Shown here: piece by piece, positions 43,379-54,053 of the stretch | Position numbering within the stretch: the stretch's first letter is position 1 | Layout: each line of letters starts with the position of its first letter | Assembly: GCA_013115125.1 (NCBI GenBank) | Contig: JABANN010000172.1 | Coordinates: 1 to 57,787, forward strand | Source of the DNA: Perkinsus olseni | Taxonomy: Eukaryota > Perkinsozoa > Perkinsida | Direction of reading: 5' to 3' | DNA length: 57,787 nt | Notes under the pieces: model-generated | What the model saw: only the letters and a program-made list of their open reading frames with translations | What the model was told of the DNA's origin: nothing | Databases searched by the model: none | Translations under genes and position numbers: made by a program

Positions 43379-44993
43379 TTATACATTCTCGGGGCCGGAG
43401 CTAGCTCCATGGTAGTGATCTTCCAAGTCCAATCGGCACAGTGGACACGTCGTGGCTGTGTTGAGCCAGTGGGCAAGGCAACTCTTGTGGAAGTAGTGGT
43501 CGCATGGGGTGTCTGAGGGGCGCAGGTAACAGAGAGCGGATCCAGATGGACTTTTTACGCTTAATCTCGTCAGTGGAATCAGAGTAATTCTGAAAGCATA
43601 TAGAGCACTCGTTAAGGGGATGAGTACCATCGGCCGAATTCTGATCGTCGGTGAAGAGATTGGCATCGTACCTGATGGTGATAAGTCAAGCATCGAGGCA
43701 GCTACGGAAGAACCCCTAAAAGTCGAGGGAAAAGCAACACGCAACTTACGAAAGAGTCGGGATCTTGTCGATGACATCAGGCGATGCTCCCCTCTTCGCA
43801 CGCAGGCGGCCTGTCCGTACCTCAGATCAATACACAGATACGACAAGACAGGGTCAATGACGGTGATAGACAGCAAGTATATTGTCTTACCATCCAGAGG
43901 AGTATGGTGGCCCCGAAGAGAGCTATGAGACCGAATCCACACCATATCGTTAGCCCCACCCCGATGAACCAAGCTGAACAGGTGTACCTGCCCGCATTGA
44001 GAGTATGGCCACAGACGAGCCCAGCGGCAACACCTACAGCGAGGAGTTGGTGGCCGAGCAGGTGTGAGAGGTGGCAATGAGAGTCTGGCCGTAGATCAAC
44101 CATGCTGGGAAGAAGAGGTTCAAGAAGCTCTTCAGCAGCGCTAGTTTCACTGGGTTGTCATTGACTAAAGGAAAGGACCAATGAACCCCAGGTCGCCATC
44201 GCCATGAACCAGAGGCCCCCTCTCACCATGGAGTTGCCAGTCCTGACCGTAGGCCAACCTCAAGTAGACGGTCTCTACCATACGCTGAACTACTCCTCGG
44301 AACAACGAGGTGAGCATGTAGACCTCCAACCACATCATGAGGGGGACATCACAGCCCAACTGCAAGGGGGAGATGAGTTCTGCTTGATCCCGCTCCGACC
44401 CACCTTCCTGTCGTTGGTTAGGACGATCCAGATAGCCCAGGCCCACAGGTAGAGGTACATCGCATATACGACAACAAGGATGAAGAGCGATATCTGAGAG
44501 GGGAGGTCACGGCTGCAGGGCCGGGACGAGGGAGACCTACCGTGACCAAAACTGTGAAGGAGGTCGCCACAGCCTCTGCGAGATTGCCGCGCACTAACAG
44601 CTCTCTCTCCCTCCTGAGAGAAGCATCAGTGAGAACATGGAGGAGGCAGGGAGCTGGATACTCACCGGGTCATACGGTTGGGGTCAGTGACCTGCTCCGG
44701 TCCCATCAACGCTGAACCTTCTGGCGACGAGCCTGGTGTCTGCGCGGCACAGAGTTGACAGACGATACCGACTTCCCAGTCACACTCACCGCGTTACGAG
44801 TCTCCCGCCCAGAGCCTGCCGATGCTGCTGCTGCCGTATGGACGCCTCCCGCCTGGCCCCCGATGATGTGAGAGAACGTCCGCAAGATAGCCACTGGAGG
44901 GTTGCGATGGCGATCGCCTGCCGCTTGCCCGCCTAGGAGGGCATCCGAGGACTGAGCATGGTTCGAAGGCCCTCGGCCTTCGCTGTCCGACAT
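43379..44993 (-). CDS. Multi-pass membrane RING-H2 E3 ubiquitin ligase
   Basis: Start at 44993 (MSDSEGRGPSNHAQSSD), with a disordered N-terminus. Membrane exons: SLFILVVVYAMYLYLWAWAI; MMWLEVYMLTSLFRGVVQRM; NDNPVKLALLKSFLNLFFPA then WLIYGQTLIATSHTCSATNS; and, across a 50-nt intron, LYTCSAWFIGVGLTIWCGFG with LIALFGATILLWM. The C-terminal RING-H2 is split by a 46-nt intron: NECSICFQNYSDSTDEIK / HTPCDHYFHKSCLAHWLN then TTCPLCRLDLEDH. The ligand order C-x2-C...C-x-H-x2-H-x2-C...C-x2-C is complete. The NDNPVKLALLK plus LYTCSAWF pattern resembles plant membrane RING-H2 ligases of the At1g12760/At4g11680 type. It is probably an endomembrane quality-control ligase. The exon joins near 44580 and 44735 are less certain. 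Confidence 0.7.
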
Positions 44994-45226
44994 ACTCGCG
45001 CAAAACTGACATCACCAAAAACAAGCTTTCCGTTATCATACCACTCTGAGGTAGAGCTCGGCGGTCGATAGGGTCTTCCCTCACTGACCAGCGGCTTCGA
45101 AAGCAAACCAAAGTCCGAAGCCTTCTATGGAGACTGACGGTCCGTCAGTGACGGATACCATCAGCAATGGTATACCACAACCTGACCTAATCCGACAGGA
45201 AGAGGCCCAACGCAGAGCACATCTCC

Positions 45227-46825
45227 TCAAGAAACGCTGCTTGCAGGAATAGCCCGCACATACGCGGCAAACTCGCCGACTCGCGAGTAACGGTCATCAC
45301 CACCGTACCTCCGCAGGACCTCCTCAACTCCCTCTCGCCATAACGCAGGGTCGGAGCTCTCACGCACCACCTCGATACACTGCTCCAGCGAGGGTGACGG
45401 CCCGAACCGGCAGAACGAAATTAGTAGCCGCAGGACGATGTCCTCCAGGTAGAATTCCACTCTGACTCCCTCGCACGGCCGCAGCAGCTTCAGTAGGGAC
45501 CTCCAGCTTAGGTCAGACTCCTCCCGATCAGCGGAGCCCTCGATTCGTGCCAAGCACAACGCCACCCAACGACCCAGATGAGCGCCTCGAGAGTCCCTGT
45601 CCGCAGTCATCAACGCCTCCAGGTCAACGCAGGTGGAATCGATGATGCCTGGACGAGCTAACGCAGTGTACTGCAGCAGACGGCTTATGGTGGACTCTCG
45701 CGATGCAGGCAGCCGTACTGCCAGGGAGGTGAGACCTGAATAGTAGGAAATGTAGCTTATGCTATGCAACAAAAAGATCTTAAGCGTACTGTAACCTATC
45801 TGGAAAATATTAGACCGGATATTAAAGCATGATGTTAATTCGCTGATCAATAAGATGCAATGACATATAGTCCCTTTCACAAGATCATCCCACATCATCG
45901 CTTCTCCTACAATTTCTCCCAGACGGTCGTGAGTCAGAGCTCAAAGCACTATGAAGAAAAGCGGACACGAAAATCAATGGAATTGAGTGAAGGAACCGAG
46001 TCGGAGGGGGTCCAGGCGCGTACATCGACAGTAGCTCCTCGCTTGCTCCACCTGCAGGACACTCGGGGAATCACCCGTTATCAACGGACTGCTACGATTA
46101 CGGAGGGCGTCTACCAATGGCACCTGGAGGGGGACCGGCAAGAACTCCTCCGCAAGACGAAGAACTGCCGAGTGATGAGCATCGACTCCAGGGTTTGCCT
46201 TGACGAGTGTTCCATTGGGAACTAGCCCCCTGATCTATTTCGACGAAGCACGCTGATTGGTAGGAAAATTCCTGTTCTATACGATGGCCGCTAGTGAGTT
46301 CAGCGTAGACGGTAGATGTGGGAATCCCAACCCCACCTGAAAGCGCTCCAGCTCAGCCCGTAGAGCCAGCTGGAGCAGCCTCTCCATGCTTCGGAAGGCA
46401 TCGTATCTGAATACACCGTGATGGCTGGGAATGGGCCGACTGAGGAGCAGTCCCTTACTTCACAGCCTCTCCCACTTCATCCATCAATGAGGGGTTCGTC
46501 AACGTCTTCAATAACGGGGGCAGGAGGTACTAAGATAGAGGCATCTGATAAGGTCCCGGGTTCGAATCCCACTGCCTACACCAACATTTCCCATCAGAGG
46601 CCTGTGATCATCACCAACCTCTCGAAGAATGCGTCCAACTCCAACACTCTGTATCCTATGATCCTCCTCTCGCCGTAACTTCACACACACCCTCTCGACC
46701 AGGTCCGCATCAATGGCATCCTCCCCATCGCTGCGTCGACGTTCGAGTATCTTCACGACGGAGCGAGGCGGCTGAAGGCCACTAAGGAGCTCCCCGGCCC
46801 GTGCGTCGGCGTCTTGAATAGCCAT
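45227..46825 (-). CDS. Helical protein of unknown function, multi-exon
   Basis: Not recognised. Start at 46825 (MAIQDADARAGELLSGLQPP; later VERVCVKLRREEDHRIQSVG and RILREVGDDHRPLMGN). A long intron containing a tRNA-like element joins it to YDAFRSMERLLQLALRAELE. Other exons are PNGTLVKANPGVDAHHSAVL and, last, LTSLAVRLPASRESTISRLL through WVALCLARIEGSADREESDL and VEFYLEDIVLRLLISFCRFG to PALWREGVEEVLRRYGGDDR, stop at 45227. It is mostly amphipathic helix, possibly an armadillo/HEAT-like array. Some joins (near 46000) are unresolved. Confidence 0.45.
46517..46579 (+). repeat. tRNA-like element inside an intron (antisense)
   Basis: About 62 nt from GGGGCAGG to ACTGCCTAC, which can pair as an acceptor-like stem (6 of 7 with one wobble). 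Box B GGGTTCGAATCC lies at 46558-46569. It shares GGGCAGGA, GTA, AAGGTCC and GTTCGAATCCCA with the intronic element at 18269-18317. The D-arm is missing and the T-stem has only three pairs, so it is not a normal tRNA gene. Confidence 0.5.
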
Positions 46826-47387
46826 CGGCGACCAAAACTACCGTAGGAGCGGGGGTGATGCAGGAATGGAGTAACCTAACGGAATTGCGATATGAAAATA
46901 TCATCAACAGAATCCTGGCTAGTTTTCCTATTCTATTTTCCTTTCAATCGATTTCCTGTCAATATCTCACCCTCATCTCGTGTCCCGAGCCGACGTTCAG
47001 AGAAATTCCGTAGTCCACTCAGCATTGGCAGGAATAAGACTCCGGCCCAAACGGGCTGCCCAGCATAAAAATCCGACAGAAATACGAGCCGAGCCCCCCT
47101 GGCTCAACGTGATCAGAGGAGATCCCTCCACCTTCCGACGTGATTGGCAGTCCATAGAAACGCAAGACGCAAAGACACTTCTTTTTTGACATCGCGCAAG
47201 TAGCAGGAGGAGAGCCAGAGTCCCCCCTACCGTGAAAATGATGCAAATATTGTTAGACAAATGTAATGACCATCGTCGTCATCGGGGGAAACCGCCACAA
47301 CTCTACCGTATAACATAATCAGGAGAGAAGGCAAAATGTATAGGAGTTCAAACAATCGATCAGCAGGGCGCGCGCGTAGGCTTCCAG
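46826..47387. other. Intergenic, no gene seen
   Basis: Spacer between the start of the helical unknown and the 3' end of the kinase gene, both minus strand. AT-richer than its surroundings; open frames are short and without motifs. Confidence 0.45.
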
Positions 47388-50300
47388 TCAGTTAAATGCC
47401 AGATGGGCGACCTGCTCCGCTATGGCCTTCACTAAAGGTTGCCCGAGGACATCATCGCAGTTGGGTCTCCGGCGTGGATCAGGCTGAGGGGGAGGTGTTG
47501 ATAAGAAGCAGAAGAGAGTTCACGAATATCCGGCGATTGAAAGAGCTGCTCCACCGAGTATTGAAATTGGTTGATAGATGATTTCCTCGATGAGGGCGAG
47601 AGCCCTTCCATTGCCCTAGCAACACGAGTTTGGCGACGATGACCCCTTTCCGAGCAGTAAGCAAGTGTAACCTACCTGTGTCAGAGCCTGAATCATCATA
47701 GGCAGGTCACCCCTCGGCGCATGATTCGGTGGACCGGTTAATGCCGTATGCTGAGGAGGAGACGGGCAATATCATCGTACACACCCTAGATGATACACGG
47801 TAGCGCAGCTACAGGCTAGGTCCTATCACGGCACGCTCGTTCGTGAGCGGACCACATCACCCGAATTCTACAGCGACCTATGAGGGGCCTCGGAGCCTCC
47901 ATAAGCGAGAGTTGCGATACCCTCCCTTACACAGTCCCTTATTAAAGCAGCACACTTCTGAGGGTCGCTGTCGTATATTGGGACCTGGGTTAAAAAGAAC
48001 AACGTCGGTGGTAATAGTTATACGACCGAACACAGAGCGTCGTTGAAAGAGAAAGAAGGGCCTGGGACGAGGAGGGCCTCCTCAGGAGGCTTCGGACTCG
48101 GCTATGACGCCAAGCTGACTCCGCTGCTTCCCACCCTACCTGGTTGTAGCACATAGCGTAGAGTACTATCCCAAGGGACCACATGTCGCAGCGTTCGTCA
48201 TAGGCTACATTATCAGGATTGAGGAAGGCTGTGCGCAGGACTTCAGGTGCTGTGAACTCTACTGTACCTTAGCCATCCCCAGGCAGGTGGACGCGACACC
48301 AGCTACCCGCCTTCCGTACCGGTGAATCCAGTATGGGACTCAGACGTCCCTCCAGCAGCCAGTTCGGCAGTACCGAAGTCACTAACCATGGCACGGAGCC
48401 CCTTCCGACCACCGCCCAGGGAGTAGTGAGAACCATCCATGCGAGCCATACGGTCAGGGTCCGAGGTGAGCAGGATATTAGTTGGCTTTATGTCCCGATG
48501 TAGCACTCCTACGAAGAAGGACAACGTCTACCCCCAAGTGCTCTCCCGAGCAATCGGCCGAAGATGTATCGGTCGGGACCCACCTAGATGGTGTAAGTGC
48601 TGCAGGCCCCTCGCTATGTCGATAAACCACTGCCATATCTGCCCGTCCGACAACCGCCGAGGGTCGCTGTACTCCCCCCTTGAAGCCGAGCCCTCCCCCT
48701 CCTGCTGCTGGCCGCTGGTGTCCTCATGCCCGCTCTCCAATCTAAGCAAGCTCCGTCGTCTCCGTCGTATCGCCTCGACCGTGGGGAAAGGTTCATCCGG
48801 CGACCTAGGAGGGACCATCATGGTCGCATGAAGCGAAGCAGATGCTCGCAGAGAGTAGTACCCGAATATCCTGTCCGCCAAGGACCCACCATCACAGAAG
48901 GACATGAGTATGAAAAGATGTGGTACGTAGGGACAGAACTCATTGGAGCGATGAAGCTCCAACCTAGGCGACCCCAGTATGAACAGGAAGTAGCGGTGGT
49001 GCACTCACCAACTGTGTTTATACGACACTATATTAGGATGAGCAGCTATCCTCTCTAGGGTCTTCACCTGCATCGAGGGACAGTAACACACTACCATAAC
49101 ATCTGACCCAACTTAGAAATTTTCGAGCACCGTCAACGCCAGCCGTCGCGGTTGTTGGGTCATTGCCACTAGTGAGTTGCGGTCGCTGGAACTGACAGCT
49201 CACCTCTCGCACCATCTTCCTGAGCCAAATTCTGTTGTCGCCCACGGGCACCTTCTTTACAGCGTAATCACCAAGCATAACCTGGCAACGGAGGGCCTCA
49301 GAATGAGGAGGGCCATCTGAACTCTTACGCCATCGATGACATGCTCACAGTGATACACCGTCCCGAATGATCCTGAGCCAAGCCGCTGGGGCGACTCCTG
49401 AAACAGAGTCAGTTGACTTATATCGTGTCTTGCAAGGTCAACCTAAAGATTCTCCTCCTCACCTTGAAGAATCTCTCATAGTATCCATTGTTGAGCATGC
49501 CCACAGGGATGTCCTTCAGTTCCGACTCCGCTCGAACGAAGGGGTTGTTGGAGCCAGATGACGAGGAGGAGCCGCCGCTACCCGCTCTACCGAACCTCCC
49601 ACTAGCCCGCCGTAACGGGACCCCGTCCTCTTCCGATCTCGCAAACCCTCGGGAGTCAACCTGAGAATGGTTCCCCGTGTAAGACCGATCCACGAAGCCG
49701 CACCAGCTGGTCGACAAAAACTCCTATGACGTCCTACAATGACCACACAGGCAGTGCCTCAGGCAGGGAGGAACAATGCTGCGAAGAGGAGGAGGAAACT
49801 GCTTAACCTACAGTACTCCAATGGCAATGCATGACGGAGAGAGCGGCGGCGGCAAGGCTGTTGATACCCCTCCCGGTTGAGTACCATGGTCATATGACGA
49901 TGACGTCTATTCCGTTTGTTGGGGAGATGCTGTTCCCCTCCTTGTCCTCCCTCCTCCTCCTCCTCCCCTCCCATAGTGCTATCATCAGGCTCATCCGAGG
50001 AGGAATACTCAGCTGCGGGCTGCGAGGACTTCACGGCACGGTAAAGATACTGCAACATCTTGAAGTAGTTCTGAACTACATACCTAGCAGAAAGATACGC
50101 TCTTTGTATGAAGAACCACGATGAACCTCAGATTCCTTCATATGTGTCCAGGAAGACATTCCAACGCCCCTCCCGGCGGCTCCTCGCGAAGCCAGACACC
50201 CGAACTTTTCTAGACCAACAGCAGCCTCCCCCGCGGTGCCTACTGGGATTGTGTATGAGCTATACGTTGGTTGCAGAGGGGACAATGGCCAGCTATATTG

Positions 50301-50702
50301 CTCATCATCGCTCCGCTCAAGTTCGGCGAGGAACATGGAGAAAAACTGCGATCTCTGGGACCCAGCTCGGCGTCGTCTTCAACTCCTTCCTCTTCAGTCG
50401 AAGGGAAGCCATTAGGAAGGGACCTGCCATCCTGATGGTCGGCTCCTCCAACACCGTAGTTACCTCGACACAAGCTGCTTCGAAGCCATGTCGTACAAAA
50501 CGATGGCTTCCTTATCATCAGCACCAGCAGCCCCTTCTGTCAGCGCCGCTGGCCGTGCCTGGGCTGACGATTCATGTGGAGTAACATCAGGCATCGCCAC
50601 CAGGTGCTGTAGGAGGCGGGCAGGAGCCTCTGTCGCCTGAAGAAAGCGTGCAAGCTCGACCTCTCCATAGTGACCCAAAGATACCCCGCAGTACCTCGTC
50701 AC
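47388..50702 (-). CDS. IKS1/iksA-type serine/threonine protein kinase
   Basis: Many small exons. Start at 50702 (MTRYCGVSLGHYGEVE). N-terminal part: EAIVLYDMASKQLV, a CxxC pair (GHCPLCNQR), NYFKMLQYLYRAVKSSQP. Kinase domain: PVGMLNNGYYERFFK, ESPQRLGSGSFGTVYHCEHV, and IDG / VMLGDYAVKKVPVGDNRIWL across a 47-nt intron. LMSFCDGGSLADRI, IWQWFIDIARGLQHLHHLG, VLHRDIKPTNILL, MVSDFGTAEL, VEFTAPEVL, YDERCDMWSLGIVLYAMCYN and DPRRRPNCDDVLGQ follow, stop at 47388. The YAVKKxPVG(D) and GYYxRFF motifs are typical of the IKS1/iksA family of fungi and amoebae, whose role is poorly known. An insert of about 75 residues lies between GGSLADRI and the next helix. All catalytic residues (K, HRD, DFG, APE) are present, so it should be active. 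Confidence 0.82.
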
Positions 50703-50966
50703 TATTCCCAGTCGACGACGATGCCCCCTGCAGCTTGCTCATCAAAAAGCTTGCGCAATCCGTTATGATTGAGGATAAACGCCTCTACAAAAGGCTTACA
50801 CTGAAGCAGCAGCGGGGATATCCTCAGTCCACCAAGCTCCACTTGAGGATCGAGAGGCTAATGGACCGCCGCCTGACTTGGTCAGCTCGGCCCTCCTAGT
50901 TCCAGAAACGATGGCACTACGTTACTCCAACTCAACACAGGCAGCTTCGGTATCATAACTAAATAT

Positions 50967-51992
50967 TCATGTGAATTTGAGGTGTTTGCTTTTCACCCAC
51001 TCAGTGGTGTCATCCGCATAACGGACCTGACAGAGTCCGCCATGCCACCCGCCGCCCCACAGGCCCCGACGACCTACCAATAGTTCATACTCCTCCTTGT
51101 GCCCCCTGTCGCCCATCACTATACACGGGAAGCTGCCGCCATCACCCAAGATCCGTACCGCCTTCAGTGGCTTCAACCCGCGGCTCTTCTTTAGTATAGT
51201 AGACGCTGTAGCATCAACCTCCTCATCAGCTCGATCATCAGAACTATGTTGTTTAACGGTTGCACTCTTCCCTCCTTGCCTCCCGAAATTCGGCAGGAGC
51301 TCTTCGGAACTGTCCATTCGCTGCCGTAGGAGATCCGCGAAGGCCGGGGGCGGAGTAGTGGGTTCCTCTGCCACCTTTGAAGGAGTCTGGGAGACCGTGG
51401 CAGGTCTGAAGGTGATCTCTCCATCAAGCGTTCTGGATTGACGATAAGCCCTAGCCGCCCTCTCCCATTCGTTCTCCCCCTCGACCACCGGGAGCTTGCC
51501 GCTGCTCTCAGCTTCGCTCCGCCCGTGATCCGAATTTCCTCCTTCCTTCGTATCACCCACAGAAGCCTGTACCGCCTTGTCGTCTATAGTCTGCCTTGGC
51601 CGCCTCTCCCATGACTCGGTCGAATCGAGTACTCTGTAGTGAGAGCTGAGATCCTCTCGGGAGGCCCCTGGCACTGTTGATGTTGTTGATAAAGAATCCA
51701 TGCTGGAACCGCTGCTGACAGATGGTCTGCCATATACTCCACTTCGATAACGATGGATCTCCCTCGTGGGATTAGAACCAGAGACCTCTCGATATGCCCC
51801 AGGGTCGAAAGCCCTACACCCACTATAGTACATTTCTGCCTGCAAACCCCGCCGCTCCCTATGCTCCATATCTCGCATGCCTCGATCCAGATAGTACAAC
51901 TGCCTCTGCAACAAGGCCATCTTGCCCTCCCACCCCTTGGGCTCTAGTCTTGGAAAACCGTCGCCAACCATCAGACGCCTTTGATGAAGCAT
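50967..51992 (-). CDS. Hypothetical protein with Tudor/chromo-like C-terminus
   Basis: Frame of 341 codons ending at 50967. The N-terminal segment is a short coiled coil (MALLQRQLYYLDRGMRDMEH), and the middle is Ser/Glu-rich and disordered. The C-terminus reads LKPLKAVRILGDGGSFPCIV and then WHGGLCQVRYADDTTEWVKS, with the beta-strand spacing and aromatic residues of a small Tudor/chromo-barrel fold. This fold match is weak. About 130 nt (51713-51842) that contain a tRNA-like sequence can be removed as a GT-AG intron in phase (AEI / SGSSMDSLSTT), so the uninterrupted frame probably overstates the protein. The start could be at 51992 or slightly upstream. Confidence 0.5.
   Translation of the reverse strand: MLHQRRLMVGDGFPRLEPKGWEGKMALLQRQLYYLDRGMRDMEHRERRGLQAEMYYSGCRAFDPGAYREVSGSNPTREIHRYRSGVYGRPSVSSGSSMDSLSTTSTVPGASREDLSSHYRVLDSTESWERRPRQTIDDKAVQASVGDTKEGGNSDHGRSEAESSGKLPVVEGENEWERAARAYRQSRTLDGEITFRPATVSQTPSKVAEEPTTPPPAFADLLRQRMDSSEELLPNFGRQGGKSATVKQHSSDDRADEEVDATASTILKKSRGLKPLKAVRILGDGGSFPCIVMGDRGHKEEYELLVGRRGLWGGGWHGGLCQVRYADDTTEWVKSKHLKFT
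51755..51830 (-). repeat. tRNA-like sequence, probably within an intron
   Basis: Minus-strand GGTTCTAATCCCACG (box B with one change) preceded by AGGGCTTTCGACCCT, which can fold as an anticodon-like stem-loop. Acceptor and T-stem do not pair. Lies inside a candidate GT-AG intron of the gene at 50967-51992. Confidence 0.35.
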
Positions 51993-52340
51993 CGGAAAAA
52001 GTGATAAAAATCTGATCTTTCCAGCTCAACAGAGCGATGGGCCTCATCGAAGGCATAGCACGGGCTCCCACTAACCCCTCCTCAGAGACACCCTAGTGAT
52101 GGGGCCCTCCCCGGCCACCTTAATTCCGAACCAGACTCCTTGGTAATATCACAACATAGCTGTTCAACTGCAGGCAAATGTAGAGTACTCGACAAACGGA
52201 AGAATGATAGTATTATTTACAATGCTACTACTACTGCCGTCAATGATATCCCTAGGCCTCCTTGACACTCTCTCTGAGGCCCAGTCGAGTAGCATACCAT
52301 AAATTCGTCAAATCTATCAGAACCGTCCAGAAATCATATA

Positions 52341-54053
52341 TTACGTTCGAAGGCCGGAGGGCATCAACTCTTCCTCCTTCTTCTCTGCATCTTCTTTGAG
52401 TCTCTTAAAGTACCTCTCATTCTCCCTCATTTGATCTCTCCGACCGCCGAGATCCTCCCAGATCGCTGCCATGGCATTCCACAACGGAGCTGCCACAAAG
52501 CTGATGAACCCCAGTTGCAACTTCGCGAACTCGAGCTCGTCGTCAGGCCGATGGTCCATGAAGGGTGCATAGGGGAGTCCCTGGGCCTTCTCCGTCTCCG
52601 CCTGATGGTGGAACTCCATCATGACCCTATAGGACCAACTCCTATACAGCTTGGTAGGCAGTACAGGGTTGCTGATGTCCGCTGCATGCACCAGACACTT
52701 GTGCACCAACACCCGATTCTCAGCGGAATCGTAGTCAATGTCACCGAGGGAGGCGCCGAGTTCCTGCAGCTTGGTAGTGAGGTCAAAGTGGACCTTCATA
52801 TCCGTGGCCAGAATGGCGTTGATGGCCGTCTTTCGGAACTCCACGAACTGCTCATCACTCCAGTCACGAAGGAAGTTATTGCCATCGTCAAGGAGGATCT
52901 CGAAGGTCTTCGCGGCGTGCATGTTCTCTAGAACGGCCATATCGTTATACCGAATCGCCAGCGTATGTCGGCTCTTGATGTAGTAGTCGTTGTTGAAGCC
53001 TTGATGGCCTACATCATGCGTGAGGGCGCCCACAAGGAGGGCAATCTCATCGATAGGGGAACAGAAAACGTCGGCTCCCGAGACCCGCAGCATCCGACCC
53101 ACCGCAGCCAGGACGGAGTAAGCGTGGTTGAAGTTATGGTAGGGGTTCGAGGAGTTGTAGTTGGAAAGAACAGACAGCAGGAAACTTTGCATTTTGGAAA
53201 ACTCGATGGCGTTCTCGCCAGAGAGAGCCTCGTTGAAGCAACCCCAGACGTGGAACAAGTTAAAGGCGTTCTTGGCCAGCTCCTTCTCGGAGCGTGATAG
53301 CCAGTCCATCTGCCAAGACGTGAGCTCCTCCAAAGATTTGCTGCAGACCTCTGTAGGATACGGAAAACCTTCGCTGTGCGCAAGCGGACTCCTACTAAAC
53401 ATATCATTAATACTGAGAATACTGTGGTCAGTGCTGATTCGGCTCCTAGCCGAAGGTGCGCTGCTCGGCGTCAGACTGGGCCGCCTCGACACCCTTCCCG
53501 GATCCTCCATCCACTCCATAACGAAACTGTTAATAGACGTTGGCTCCTTTTCCAGCTGCAAACTCACTCTGGCCATCACCATTTTCTTGAGGGCAGCATT
53601 AGAGAAATCATGAGCCAGAGAGTTGAGGTTCGGACTGGACGTTCCGTGGTGGCCGTTCTTGACACGTTCAGGCGTGGTGGTGGTCGGAGCCTGGCCCTCC
53701 TGCAGACTACCAGTCGATGCTCGTCGGGCCGCGTTGCGTTTAACGGCAGCAGTTTCCCCCACACACTTGAACCACTCCTGAATGTAAGTGCACATAAAGA
53801 GGGTAGGGTTGTCGGGCATTCGGCTTCCCAGCTCGACCATGAGCTCAGTCAGAAGATTCTCCAAATCATGCTTGTTGAAGTAATCCTGTATTCTCGCAAC
53901 CTGGAGGCCCTCCTCGGTCCCTATCGGCAGAGGCGATACCCGTATATCAACCGCTGGTTCAAGAAGGGACGAGTTGCCGCTTCCAAGGTTCACCCTTGCC
54001 GACATCCGAGGGACGAACCAAACTGGAAGAATATCATAAGTTACAGCGGTCAT
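52341..54053 (-). CDS. Cyclic-nucleotide phosphodiesterase with N-terminal RIIa-like docking domain
   Basis: Single-exon frame of 570 residues. The C-terminal class I PDE domain (about 270-550) has YHNFNHAYS (305-313), THDVGHQGFNN (HDVGH 346-350), TFEILLDDGNNFL, ILATDMKVHF and CLVHAADISNP. These give the HD-type metal-binding histidines and aspartates needed to hydrolyse cAMP or cGMP. Residues 53-96 (ARIQDYFNKHDLENLLTELM, then PDNPTLFMCTYIQEWFK) match the RIIa/Dpy-30-like dimerisation-docking fold found in PKA regulatory subunits and at the N-terminus of adenylate kinases. A second shorter match (EKEPTSINSFVMEWMED) follows around residue 170. No membrane segment is seen, unlike apicomplexan PDEs. 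The enzyme is probably tethered near PKA or the flagellar axoneme; that is inference. Confidence 0.85.
   Translation of the reverse strand: MTAVTYDILPVWFVPRMSARVNLGSGNSSLLEPAVDIRVSPLPIGTEEGLQVARIQDYFNKHDLENLLTELMVELGSRMPDNPTLFMCTYIQEWFKCVGETAAVKRNAARRASTGSLQEGQAPTTTTPERVKNGHHGTSSPNLNSLAHDFSNAALKKMVMARVSLQLEKEPTSINSFVMEWMEDPGRVSRRPSLTPSSAPSARSRISTDHSILSINDMFSRSPLAHSEGFPYPTEVCSKSLEELTSWQMDWLSRSEKELAKNAFNLFHVWGCFNEALSGENAIEFSKMQSFLLSVLSNYNSSNPYHNFNHAYSVLAAVGRMLRVSGADVFCSPIDEIALLVGALTHDVGHQGFNNDYYIKSRHTLAIRYNDMAVLENMHAAKTFEILLDDGNNFLRDWSDEQFVEFRKTAINAILATDMKVHFDLTTKLQELGASLGDIDYDSAENRVLVHKCLVHAADISNPVLPTKLYRSWSYRVMMEFHHQAETEKAQGLPYAPFMDHRPDDELEFAKLQLGFISFVAAPLWNAMAAIWEDLGGRRDQMRENERYFKRLKEDAEKKEEELMPSGLRT

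Noticed and set aside
51097-51441. Plus-strand frame opposite the Tudor-like gene
   Set aside because: Antisense shadow of a longer, compositionally better minus-strand frame; no motif.
52431-52931. 166-codon plus-strand frame opposite the phosphodiesterase
   Set aside because: Shadow frame of a conserved catalytic domain on the minus strand.
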